NCBI RefSeq assembly: GCF_000183425.1
Contig: NC_014759.1
Coordinates: 372,001-436,000 of the forward strand
Direction of reading: 5' to 3'
Source of the DNA: Marivirga tractuosa DSM 4126
Lineage (GTDB): Bacteria; Bacteroidota; Bacteroidia; Cytophagales; Cyclobacteriaceae
Length of the DNA: 64,000 nt
In this document: piece by piece, positions 53,727 to 61,465 of the stretch
Layout of the letters: the number at the start of each line of letters is the position of its first letter
Numbering within the stretch: the stretch's first letter is position 1
The notes under the pieces: model-generated
The model's input: the letters and a program-made list of their open reading frames with translations, nothing else
Told to the model about the DNA's origin: nothing
Databases searched by the model: none
Translations under genes and position numbers: made by a program

Positions 53727-54567
53727 TTATGCACATAGGGAAAAAAAGAATCGGATAATAGGAATATCCGTATCAGTTGGGCTTCATATTTTGTTGCTCC
53801 TGCTATTCCTATGGGTTACTGCCTGGAAGGAGCCTTATCCGCCATTACCAGAATACGGAATTGAATTGAATATGGGGATCGATAATAGCGGGTCAGGTAA
53901 TGAGCCTGTTTCTGGCCAAGAAGCAGATGTAATTGAAGAGACTCCTACGGAAGAGGCGGAAGAATCAGTTGAAGAAGAAATAGAGGAAGCTACAGAATCG
54001 GATGCAAATGATGTGGTAGAAGAAGTCTCCGAACCTGCTGAAGAAGTGGTCGAAGAAGCTGTTACAGATGAGGATGCTCCCGTGAAAGTGGAGGAAACAC
54101 CTACTGAAAAAGCTAAAGAAACTCCAAAGCAGGAAGAGAAGGAAGAGCAAAAGGAAGAACCAGAAGCCAATCCAAATGCATTATTTCCAGGTGAAAATGC
54201 TTCTCAGGGAGAAACTAATGATAAAAAAGGTGACCAAGGAAACCCAGAAGGTGAGCTTGATGCTGATGCCATGATGGGACCTCAAGGCGGGGGAAGTGGC
54301 AGTCAATTGGATATGTCAGGTTGGAAATGGGATTCTCCACCAAGACCAAATGATCCTACCCAGCAAAGTGGGAAAATAGTTTTTGAAATTAGGGTAGATA
54401 GTAATGGTGAAGTTATTTCTGTTAGAGCAATAGAAACAACAGTTTCTGCGGAGGTTGTAAAAATTTATCAAGATGAAGTGGCAAAATTATCTTTTAGCAG
54501 GACTTCGGGTGGGAAAACAGCGCCGCAATCCAAAGGAACTATCACATTTTTGATACGCTCAAATTAA
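53719..54567 (+). CDS. tonB: TonB-like energy transducer
   Basis: From the ATG at 53719 the protein has 282 residues. It has a membrane helix near the N-terminus (GISVSVGLHILLLLLFLWVT), a linker of about 110 residues rich in Glu and Pro (rather than the Lys/Pro linker of E. coli TonB), a low-complexity part (QGGGSGSQLDMSGWKW) and a C-terminal TonB/TolA-like domain with KIVFEIRVDSNGEVISVRAIE. It overlaps exbD by 8 bp. The C-terminal domain is short and diverged, so it may be specialised for the barrel protein encoded upstream. Confidence 0.85.
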   Translation: MSDYAHREKKNRIIGISVSVGLHILLLLLFLWVTAWKEPYPPLPEYGIELNMGIDNSGSGNEPVSGQEADVIEETPTEEAEESVEEEIEEATESDANDVVEEVSEPAEEVVEEAVTDEDAPVKVEETPTEKAKETPKQEEKEEQKEEPEANPNALFPGENASQGETNDKKGDQGNPEGELDADAMMGPQGGGSGSQLDMSGWKWDSPPRPNDPTQQSGKIVFEIRVDSNGEVISVRAIETTVSAEVVKIYQDEVAKLSFSRTSGGKTAPQSKGTITFLIRSN

Positions 54568-54586
54568 ACACTACAATCCTTATAAA

Positions 54587-55888
54587 ATGACATATCAAGA
54601 AGCGGAAGCTTTTTTATTTGAACAATTACCCATGTTTCAAAGGGTAGGAGGCCCAGCCTATAAAAAGGATTTGCATAATACCTATGCTTTATTAGAAGCT
54701 TTAGGTAACCCTCATCTGAAAGGGAAATATATCCATGTTGCTGGCACAAATGGAAAGGGGAGCACGGCTTCTTTTTTAGCCTCCGTTTTGAAAGAATCAG
54801 GCTACAAAACAGGTCTCTATACATCTCCTCATCTTAAAAGTTTTACGGAAAGAATGAGGATAGATGGAATTCCAATTTCTAAAGAAGAAGTAATCCAATA
54901 TGTGGAAAAATTTAAACCTATAATTGAAGAATTAAGACCTTCTTTTTTTGAACTGACCACAGCCATGGCCTTTGATTATTTTGCCAAAGAAGAAGTTGAT
55001 ATTGCTGTGATTGAAGTAGGTATGGGTGGAAGATTAGATTGCACTAATGTGATTCAAGCTGAAGTCTCCATTATCACTCAAATAGGATTGGATCATCAGC
55101 AATTTTTAGGAAATACTTTAGAAGAAATCACTAATGAAAAAGCAGGTATCATAAAGGAGAATGTACCTACAGTATGTTCAGTATCTGAAAATGAACTCAA
55201 GTTAATTATTAGAGAAGTAGCAGAGGCTAAAAATGCTCCATTTGTTGATAGCAAAGAAAGGTATAAGATTTCAATAACTGAAGAGTCAATTCCTAACTGG
55301 AAGATGATGGCGGAAAATCTTATAACATCAGAAAAAGTTGAATTTGAATCAGGGCTTTCTGCCAGCTATCAAATTCAAAATTTGTCAAGTGTTTTTAGTG
55401 CTCTAGATATTTTAAAAGAGAAAGGATACTCAATTACAAAGGAAAATATTAAAAATGGTTTAAGGAATGTAATTGTTAATTCTGGAATTAAGGGAAGGTG
55501 GCAGCGGATACCAAATGATAAATCTCAGGCTAAAATTATTGCTGATACTGGACACAATATTCCTGCTTTCGAGCATATCGTTAAGATGATAGAAAAAGAA
55601 GAATTTGAACAATTACATTTTGTTTTTGCAACAGTAAATGATAAAAAGCTAGAGGGTGTTTTAGAATTGCTCCCTAAAAATGCCAAATATTATTTCACAC
55701 AAGCCAATATTCCACGAGCCTTGAATGCCAATGATTTGAAAGAAATAGCCTTTAAATATGGACTAAAGGGTGATTCATACTCAACGGTAGCCGAAGCATT
55801 TTCGAATGCACAAAAAAATGCTTCCGATAAGGACTTAATTTTTGTAGGAGGTTCTACCTTTGCAGTAGCTGAAATTCCCGATTTGTAA
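54587..55888 (+). CDS. folC: Dihydrofolate synthase/folylpolyglutamate synthase
   Basis: FolC makes dihydrofolate from dihydropteroate and adds glutamates to folates. The 433-residue Mur-ligase-like protein has the P-loop HVAGTNGKGSTASFLASVLKE, SPHLKSFTERMRIDG, VGMGGRLDCTNVI and AQIGLDHQQFLGNTLEEI-type TQIGLDHQQFLGNTLEEI, and IADTGHNIPAFEHIV. It starts 20 bp after the tonB-like gene. Confidence 0.95.
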   Translation: MTYQEAEAFLFEQLPMFQRVGGPAYKKDLHNTYALLEALGNPHLKGKYIHVAGTNGKGSTASFLASVLKESGYKTGLYTSPHLKSFTERMRIDGIPISKEEVIQYVEKFKPIIEELRPSFFELTTAMAFDYFAKEEVDIAVIEVGMGGRLDCTNVIQAEVSIITQIGLDHQQFLGNTLEEITNEKAGIIKENVPTVCSVSENELKLIIREVAEAKNAPFVDSKERYKISITEESIPNWKMMAENLITSEKVEFESGLSASYQIQNLSSVFSALDILKEKGYSITKENIKNGLRNVIVNSGIKGRWQRIPNDKSQAKIIADTGHNIPAFEHIVKMIEKEEFEQLHFVFATVNDKKLEGVLELLPKNAKYYFTQANIPRALNANDLKEIAFKYGLKGDSYSTVAEAFSNAQKNASDKDLIFVGGSTFAVAEIPDL

Positions 55889-55890
55889 AT

Positions 55891-56556
55891 ATGAGTAGAC
55901 AAAAGTTAAAGCGGTTTGAGGATTTAAGAAACCGTCATAATGTAATTGAGTACGATGATGATAGGTTTCCAACCATAAAGTCTAACTGGGGAAAGAAGAT
56001 TTTCGGAAATTCAAATCCCATTAATTTAGAATTAGCCTGTGGTAGAGGTGAATATTCTATCGGTTTGGCTAAAGAGTTTCCAGATGAAAATTTTGTCGGG
56101 GTTGATATTAAAGGCGAGCGGTTATGGCAAGGAAGCACTAAAGCCCTAGATGGAGGCTTGGAAAATGTTGCTTTTGCCCGAAATTTCATACTAGATTTAG
56201 AGCAAATGTTTGCCCAAGGGGAAGTGAATGATATTTGGATTATCCATCCGGACCCAAGACCAAGAGATCGGGATGAAAAAAGAAGATTGACTTTTCATCG
56301 ATTCCTCGATATATACAAAAGAATTCAAGGTGGAACTGGGAGAGTTTATTTCAAAACAGATAATACAGATCTATTCAATTGGACACTAAATGAAGTATTA
56401 CCTTCCAGAGATGATATTAATGATTTGCATTTTACAGATGATTTGCATAATTCTGTATATTTAAAGGAACATTATGGAATAACTACTCGATACGAAAGAA
56501 AATTTTCGAAAGTGGGGGAGACCATAAAATATTTACGTTTTGAATGGAAAGCTTAA
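55891..56556 (+). CDS. trmB: tRNA (guanine-46-N7)-methyltransferase
   Basis: TrmB methylates G46 in the variable loop of tRNA. The 221-residue protein shows LELACGRGEYSIGLAKEFP for SAM, VGVDIKGERLWQGSTKA, and the family motif DIWIIHPDPRPRDRDEKRRLTFHRFLDIYK. It overlaps the PAP2 gene by 13 bp and follows folC by 2 bp. Confidence 0.95.
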   Translation: MSRQKLKRFEDLRNRHNVIEYDDDRFPTIKSNWGKKIFGNSNPINLELACGRGEYSIGLAKEFPDENFVGVDIKGERLWQGSTKALDGGLENVAFARNFILDLEQMFAQGEVNDIWIIHPDPRPRDRDEKRRLTFHRFLDIYKRIQGGTGRVYFKTDNTDLFNWTLNEVLPSRDDINDLHFTDDLHNSVYLKEHYGITTRYERKFSKVGETIKYLRFEWKA

Positions 56557-57206
56557 AAGATAAATTACAAAGCCCTGCATTTTTAATGTATGTGCTTTAT
56601 TTTTTGACTGCCCTTGCATTAGTCCTGTTTTTAGAAAAAGGTACTTTCCTGCTTTGGCTTAACGAAAAGCATAACCCTTTTGGTGATGTGTTTTTTAGTT
56701 ATATTACTCTTTTGGGTGAAGCACATATTTTCGTTATTGTTGGAGTTATTCTTTTATTATACAGGATTTATTATGCTATTTTATTGACACTGACTGGTAT
56801 AATCCATTACGTCTTCGTCCAGTTTCTGAAAATTTTTGTTTTTAACAGTTACCGTCCTTCTCTAAAATTTGAAGAATCTTTATCATCATTTAACTTAGTA
56901 GAAGGGATTGAATTACATTCCCACTACAGTATGCCAAGTGGACACACTGCTGCAGCATTCGCCCTTGCTACCATCTTGATTCTTTTAACCAAGAATAAAC
57001 TGTTGCAAGTGATTTATATGCTTTTGGCCATTTTAGTAGCTATATCAAGAGTCTATCTATTTCAGCATTTTATGGTAGATACTTTAGTAGGAGCCACCAT
57101 TGGGCTTTTAGTTTCTGGAACAATTTGGTGGTATTTATCATACAAAAACCAGTCTATTCTATTTAGTGTCAATAGTTTGCACAAAGGTTTAATTTTTAAT
57201 AGATGA
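56544..57206 (+). CDS. PAP2-family membrane phosphatase
   Basis: A 220-residue protein with about six helices and the three PAP2 motifs: K-x6-RP (LKIFVFNSYRPS), PSGH (SMPSGHTAAAF), and SR-x5-H-x3-D (ISRVYLFQHFMVDT). It probably dephosphorylates undecaprenyl pyrophosphate or phosphatidic acid-type lipids. Context with a sugar transferase gene nearby fits lipid carrier recycling, but substrate is uncertain. It overlaps the next gene by ATGA. Confidence 0.9.
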   Translation: MESLKDKLQSPAFLMYVLYFLTALALVLFLEKGTFLLWLNEKHNPFGDVFFSYITLLGEAHIFVIVGVILLLYRIYYAILLTLTGIIHYVFVQFLKIFVFNSYRPSLKFEESLSSFNLVEGIELHSHYSMPSGHTAAAFALATILILLTKNKLLQVIYMLLAILVAISRVYLFQHFMVDTLVGATIGLLVSGTIWWYLSYKNQSILFSVNSLHKGLIFNR

Positions 57207-58138
57207 TTATAAACGGAGTTGAAATAGCACGAGGGGAAGAAAAAATAGTGGATGTTAACATAGCCCGTTTACCTTCTCACACTACAATTGATGTCTCCAT
57301 TACTATTGCAAGATCCACCCAACCTGGCCCTGTTTTATTGTTAATGGGTGGTTTACATGGTGATGAGATTAATGGCTCAGAGATTGTAAGAAGGATGATT
57401 GAGAAGAATGATCATATTCCTAAGATTGGAACTGTTATTTGTATTCCAATAATTAACGTTTATGGATTCATTTATTTTTCTCGATATGTGCCAGATGGCA
57501 AAGATGTAAACAGGTCGTTCCCAGGAAATAAAAATGGCTCACTAGCTTCGAGAATGGCGAGTTTCTTGACTAAAGAAATTTTACCAATAATTGATTACGG
57601 TATAGATTTTCATACAGGTGGTGCTGATCGAACCAATTATCCCCAAGTTCGATGCATGATGAAAGATGAAAAAAATGTAGAGTTGGCGGAGGCATTTCAT
57701 GCTCCTTTTACTTTAGACTCCAAGTTTCGGCCTAATTCATTACGACAAACAGCAAACAAATTTGGTAAAAATATTTTGGTTTATGAAGGGGGCGAATCCT
57801 CTCGTTTTGACGAATTTGCAATTCGGGAAGGAATAAAAGGTGCAAGAAGAATGATGCGGCATCTAGGAATGCGAGATGAAGCTGAAAAAGCAGATTATGA
57901 AAATTTAGTTATTAAAAACTCTTCATGGGTAAGAGCTAGAAGATCTGGCGTTTTTTTGTCGGCAGTAATATCAGGAGAGAAAATTAAGAAAAATCAATTG
58001 CTAGGGCACATTAATGACCCTTTTGGTGGATTTAAGAATAAAGTGACATCCACGGTTAATGGATATGTGATAGGGCTTAACCATAACCCAATTGTCCATG
58101 AAGGAGATGCATTAATGCATTTAGGAGTAATTAAGTAA
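57203..58138 (+). CDS. Succinylglutamate desuccinylase/aspartoacylase-family zinc hydrolase
   Basis: The 311-residue protein has the M14-like aspartoacylase fold: zinc ligands in [15 protein letters not shown] (His-x-x-Glu), [12 protein letters not shown], the third ligand in [18 protein letters not shown], and the catalytic Glu in [17 protein letters not shown]-terminal beta domain ([23 protein letters not shown]) resembles a biotinyl-like hairpin. It overlaps PAP2 by 4 bp. Substrate is an amide of a small metabolite, not defined here. Confidence 0.88.
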   Translation: MIINGVEIARGEEKIVDVNIARLPSHTTIDVSITIARSTQPGPVLLLMGGLHGDEINGSEIVRRMIEKNDHIPKIGTVICIPIINVYGFIYFSRYVPDGKDVNRSFPGNKNGSLASRMASFLTKEILPIIDYGIDFHTGGADRTNYPQVRCMMKDEKNVELAEAFHAPFTLDSKFRPNSLRQTANKFGKNILVYEGGESSRFDEFAIREGIKGARRMMRHLGMRDEAEKADYENLVIKNSSWVRARRSGVFLSAVISGEKIKKNQLLGHINDPFGGFKNKVTSTVNGYVIGLNHNPIVHEGDALMHLGVIK

Positions 58139-58139
58139 T

Positions 58140-58742
58140 ATGTACGCAAAAATTTTCAAACCTTTTTTTGATCGAATAACTGCTTTGATTGCCCTGATTA
58201 TTGCCAGTCCAATATTCGTGCTGGTTAGCTTTCTATTGGCCATTTTTCAAAGTGGTAAAGTCTTTTTTACACAAAAGCGTCCTGGTTTAAATGAGGAAAT
58301 ATTTTTGCTCATTAAATTTAAAACAATGCGTGATGATCAGGATGAAAATGGAGAACTCCTGCCTGATGAACAACGACTGACCTGGATCGGGAAAATAGTT
58401 AGAAAAACCAGTATGGATGAGATTCCTCAGCTATTGAATATCATAAAGGGGGATATGTCCTTCATTGGGCCAAGACCACTTTTGGTAGAATATTTACCGC
58501 TCTATAGTGAAGAGCAAAGGAAAAGGCATTTTGTAACTCCTGGTATTACGGGTTGGGCTCAAATAAATGGGAGAAATACCATAAGCTGGCAAAAGAAATT
58601 TGAATATGATGTTTGGTACGTGCAAAACCAATCTTTTTTGCTGGATATAAAAATTATCTTTATGACTGTCTTGAAGGTTTTCAAAGCAGAAGGGATTAGT
58701 GCCGAGGGTGTTGCTACCATGGAAAAGTTCAAAGGTGATTAA
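58140..58742 (+). CDS. Bacterial sugar transferase, PglC type
   Basis: The 200-residue protein has a membrane-associated N-terminal helix ([24 protein letters not shown]), then [53 protein letters not shown] and [17 protein letters not shown]. This minimal catalytic domain (monotopic PGT) transfers a phospho-sugar to undecaprenyl phosphate, starting a repeat unit of polysaccharide or glycan. It is the last gene of the run that begins at the TonB cluster. The type of glycan is unknown. Confidence 0.93.
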   Translation: MYAKIFKPFFDRITALIALIIASPIFVLVSFLLAIFQSGKVFFTQKRPGLNEEIFLLIKFKTMRDDQDENGELLPDEQRLTWIGKIVRKTSMDEIPQLLNIIKGDMSFIGPRPLLVEYLPLYSEEQRKRHFVTPGITGWAQINGRNTISWQKKFEYDVWYVQNQSFLLDIKIIFMTVLKVFKAEGISAEGVATMEKFKGD

Positions 58743-58913
58743 TGTAAGAAAATTGCCATGTTTACGGTAATATTAATAATTCACAAGATTTTCATCTCCA
58801 ATATTAAGTCTACTTTACCATCAAGTTATTTTCATTTTACTATCAAGTTTGAAGGATAGATTCAATTCAAAATAATGCTTTCTTAGAGAAGTAATATATC
58901 AAGTATCTAGGAA

Positions 58914-59618
58914 ATGCAACAAAGCAGAACAGCTGTAATAGCTGATGATGACAAAGAAACCTTAAGGGATTTAGTAAGAATATTGGAGTCTGAAAATTTC
59001 AATGTGGCTTTGGCATTGGATACTCAGCATGCTATTCAATTAATTAACAGGCATCAACCATTGCTTATTATTTCTGAAATAGCTAATCAAAATTATGATG
59101 GTATTGGTCTCTTTAATTATCTCAAAAATGATGCGACCATTAAGGAAGTTGAACCTAGAATTATAGCTTTAACATCCAATAGCGAAGAACAATATGAAAT
59201 TTTGAGCTATGAGTCAGGAATTGATTTTTTCTTGAGAAAACCATTACGGAAAAATGCCTTTAGAAAGAGATTGACAAAGTTTTTTGGTGAGGAAGAAAAT
59301 GTTTTTCACTTAAAACCAATAGATGAATACGAAATCAGGGATTTATATTTTGATATTAAAAAGCACCTTCTCTTCAAACTACCTTCAAAGGATTTGATGC
59401 AAATCCAGTCAAAATCATTTGAGATATTATTGTTTCTTGCCCGATTTCCAAATAAAGTGTTTTCACGCGAACAAATTATGCAAGCCATTTGGGGGAATTC
59501 TTCCAAGGTAACTTTGCGTTCAGTTGACATCCATATCTTAAAGATTCGACAGTTGCTAGGGGAGGATTACATTAAGACAATCAAAGGTGTTGGATATTTG
59601 TTCAAGGATCAAAAATGA
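58914..59618 (+). CDS. OmpR-family response regulator lacking the phospho-acceptor Asp
   Basis: The 234-residue protein has an N-terminal receiver and a C-terminal winged-helix DNA-binding domain (FSREQIMQAIWGNSSKVTLRSVDIHILKIRQLLGEDYIKTIKGVGYLF). In the receiver the acidic pair (D11, D12), T87 and K109 are all present, but the phospho-acceptor is Glu (E55 in LIISEIANQ) rather than Asp. Glu at this site often mimics phosphorylation. There is no sensor kinase gene beside it. It is probably phosphorylation-independent. Confidence 0.88.
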   Translation: MQQSRTAVIADDDKETLRDLVRILESENFNVALALDTQHAIQLINRHQPLLIISEIANQNYDGIGLFNYLKNDATIKEVEPRIIALTSNSEEQYEILSYESGIDFFLRKPLRKNAFRKRLTKFFGEEENVFHLKPIDEYEIRDLYFDIKKHLLFKLPSKDLMQIQSKSFEILLFLARFPNKVFSREQIMQAIWGNSSKVTLRSVDIHILKIRQLLGEDYIKTIKGVGYLFKDQK

Positions 59619-59686
59619 GTTTTGCGGATTCATTTTGTAACCAATCAGATTTGAATCAGTTGTTTTAATGTAAACAAATTAAAATT

Positions 59687-60409
59687 ATGCAAAACATAGA
59701 AAATAAAACAGCACTAATAACAGGAGGTAGTAAAGGAATAGGATACGGAATAGCGGAAGCTTTATTAGCAAAAGGTGTTAATGTAGCCATCACTAGCAGA
59801 AGTCAAGATTCAGCAGATAAAGCTGCCGAATCCTTAGCCAAGAATGCTAAAGGTGAAGTACTTGGGCTTCAAGCGGATGTTCGTTCTTTTGAAAATCAGC
59901 AGACTTGTGTGAATGCAGTATTAGATAAATGGGGAAAGTTAGATATTGTTATTGCTAATGCAGGTTTAGGTCACTTTGCACCAATAGATGAAATGGAGAT
60001 AGATAAGTGGAACGAAGTGATTGATACGAATCTAACAGGTGTATTTTATACTATTAAATCAAGTGTTGAAGCCTTGAAGAAAAATGGTGGCTATTTCTTC
60101 ACTATTTCAAGTTTGGCAGGCACTAATTTCTTTCCATCAGGTTCAGCTTATAATGCAAGTAAATTCGGCTTGACTGGTTTCACTCAATCAGTTATGCTGG
60201 ATTTAAGACAACATGGAATAAATGTTTCCACCATTATGCCTGGTTCAGTGGCAACTTATTTCAACGATCATGAACCAAATGAAAATGATTATTGGAAGAT
60301 CCAAAAAGAAGATTTGGGTAAAATGGTAGTTGATTTATTGGAAATGAATCCAAGGACATTACCAAGCAAAATTGAGGTAAGGCCTAGTAGACCACCACAG
60401 AAAAAATAG
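59687..60409 (+). CDS. Short-chain dehydrogenase/reductase
   Basis: The 240-residue classical SDR has the coenzyme loop TALITGGSKGIGYGIAEALL near the N-terminus, NAG (VIANAGLGHFAP), catalytic Ser in FFTISSLAG, and Tyr-x3-Lys in AYNASKFGL. The C-terminal part is short. R37-S38-like residues (AITSRSQDSADKA) after beta-2 suggest NADP(H). It resembles 3-oxoacyl-ACP reductase and other sugar/alcohol dehydrogenases, so the substrate is not specified. Confidence 0.9.
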   Translation: MQNIENKTALITGGSKGIGYGIAEALLAKGVNVAITSRSQDSADKAAESLAKNAKGEVLGLQADVRSFENQQTCVNAVLDKWGKLDIVIANAGLGHFAPIDEMEIDKWNEVIDTNLTGVFYTIKSSVEALKKNGGYFFTISSLAGTNFFPSGSAYNASKFGLTGFTQSVMLDLRQHGINVSTIMPGSVATYFNDHEPNENDYWKIQKEDLGKMVVDLLEMNPRTLPSKIEVRPSRPPQKK

Positions 60410-60433
60410 TGTAAAGATTTTATATAAACGTAA

Positions 60434-60459
60434 AAAAGGTCAGCAGTTGCTGACCTTTT
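60434..60459. terminator. Bidirectional terminator between the SDR and metalloprotease genes
   Basis: AAAAGGTCAGCA at 60434-60445 pairs perfectly with TGCTGACCTTTT at 60448-60459 with only two bases between, so the actual loop opens the inner pairs. T-tracts lie on both sides, fitting the convergent genes. Confidence 0.85.
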
Positions 60460-60487
60460 CTATTGTTACCCTTTATTAAACTCCAAA

Positions 60488-61342
60488 TTAGTAAAGGTAT
60501 TCTAAAGCTATTCTATCATAAGCGCCAAATTCGCCATCTTCATTAGCACTAAAACAAGCTAACATTAATGAATTTGGATCAATGTCAGTAGGAGTACCTG
60601 GAATATGCACAGCACCAACTCCAGCAGTACCTTCACTTCCGCCAGATCCACAAGAATACGAACGATTAAACCAGTCAGTATGACGTAGTCCAACAGAGTG
60701 ACCCATTTCATGACCAATCACGTGTTCAACAACGTTTGTGTCGTACTGGCTAGTACCTGAATTAATTCTGATAAATTTGTTTGGAGCACCTCCACTTGGG
60801 AAGCCGGCACTACCACCGCCTCCACCGCTTACTCTATAGACAACCATATCATAAGGGTTATAGTTGGTACCAAAAGTTAGCGTGAATGTTAAGCCAGTGT
60901 TCAGAGCATTGTAATTATCCACAGCCCATTGCAAACCCGTTCTCATTTTTGAGTCCAAACCATTTGCATTATTTCCAGTATATCCAATCACATTGATAGT
61001 GCTATTTTGGCTTACAAGATTATTGGTTCGGTACTGTTCAGCAAATTTCCCTGTATGGAAAATTTCACTTTTTGACATTTCCTCCAATTGCTTCTCAGTA
61101 ATTGTAATGTCTCCTTCTACAACATAGTGGAATCCTCTGTCACCAGTTAATGGATTCTGAAATTCCTCTCGATAGGTATCACTAGGATCGAACCCAAGAT
61201 TTTTCAATTGATCTTTCACCTGGTCAGTGACTACATTGTTGTCGATTTTACTTGCCATTTCTTCATCTTGGCAAGAACTTAGTAATACTGTTGCGGCCAT
61301 GAATGTAATTACATACATGACACCTTTTCTTAAATTTGTCAT
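60488..61342 (-). CDS. M57-type zinc metalloprotease lipoprotein
   Basis: The 284-residue protein has a lipoprotein signal (FMAATVLLSSCQDEE), an acidic propeptide-like part to about 130, and a C-terminal protease domain with HEMGHSVGLRHTDW, the H-E-x-x-H-x-x-G-x-x-H zinc motif of metzincins and the HEIGH M57 group. A glycine-rich strand (VSGGGGGSAGFPSGGAP) precedes it. It is likely a surface or periplasmic protease. It is divergent from the subtilase gene. Confidence 0.88.
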   Translation of the reverse strand: MTNLRKGVMYVITFMAATVLLSSCQDEEMASKIDNNVVTDQVKDQLKNLGFDPSDTYREEFQNPLTGDRGFHYVVEGDITITEKQLEEMSKSEIFHTGKFAEQYRTNNLVSQNSTINVIGYTGNNANGLDSKMRTGLQWAVDNYNALNTGLTFTLTFGTNYNPYDMVVYRVSGGGGGSAGFPSGGAPNKFIRINSGTSQYDTNVVEHVIGHEMGHSVGLRHTDWFNRSYSCGSGGSEGTAGVGAVHIPGTPTDIDPNSLMLACFSANEDGEFGAYDRIALEYLY

Positions 61343-61465
61343 AACTTTGTTAGATTTTAGTTAGGTTTGCAACATATTATATTTATTCTAGAAAGAAAAA
61401 ATATTACATTAGATAATTTGGTAAATATCAAAATTCTTAAAATAATTATTGGTAATATTAAATTT

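Noticed and set aside
53835..54170. Long antisense frame opposite the Glu-rich tonB linker, very Ser-rich.
   Set aside because: A mirror image of GAA/GAG codon runs, which give TTC/CTC (Phe/Leu) or Ser-rich frames in antisense. The sense gene is well supported.
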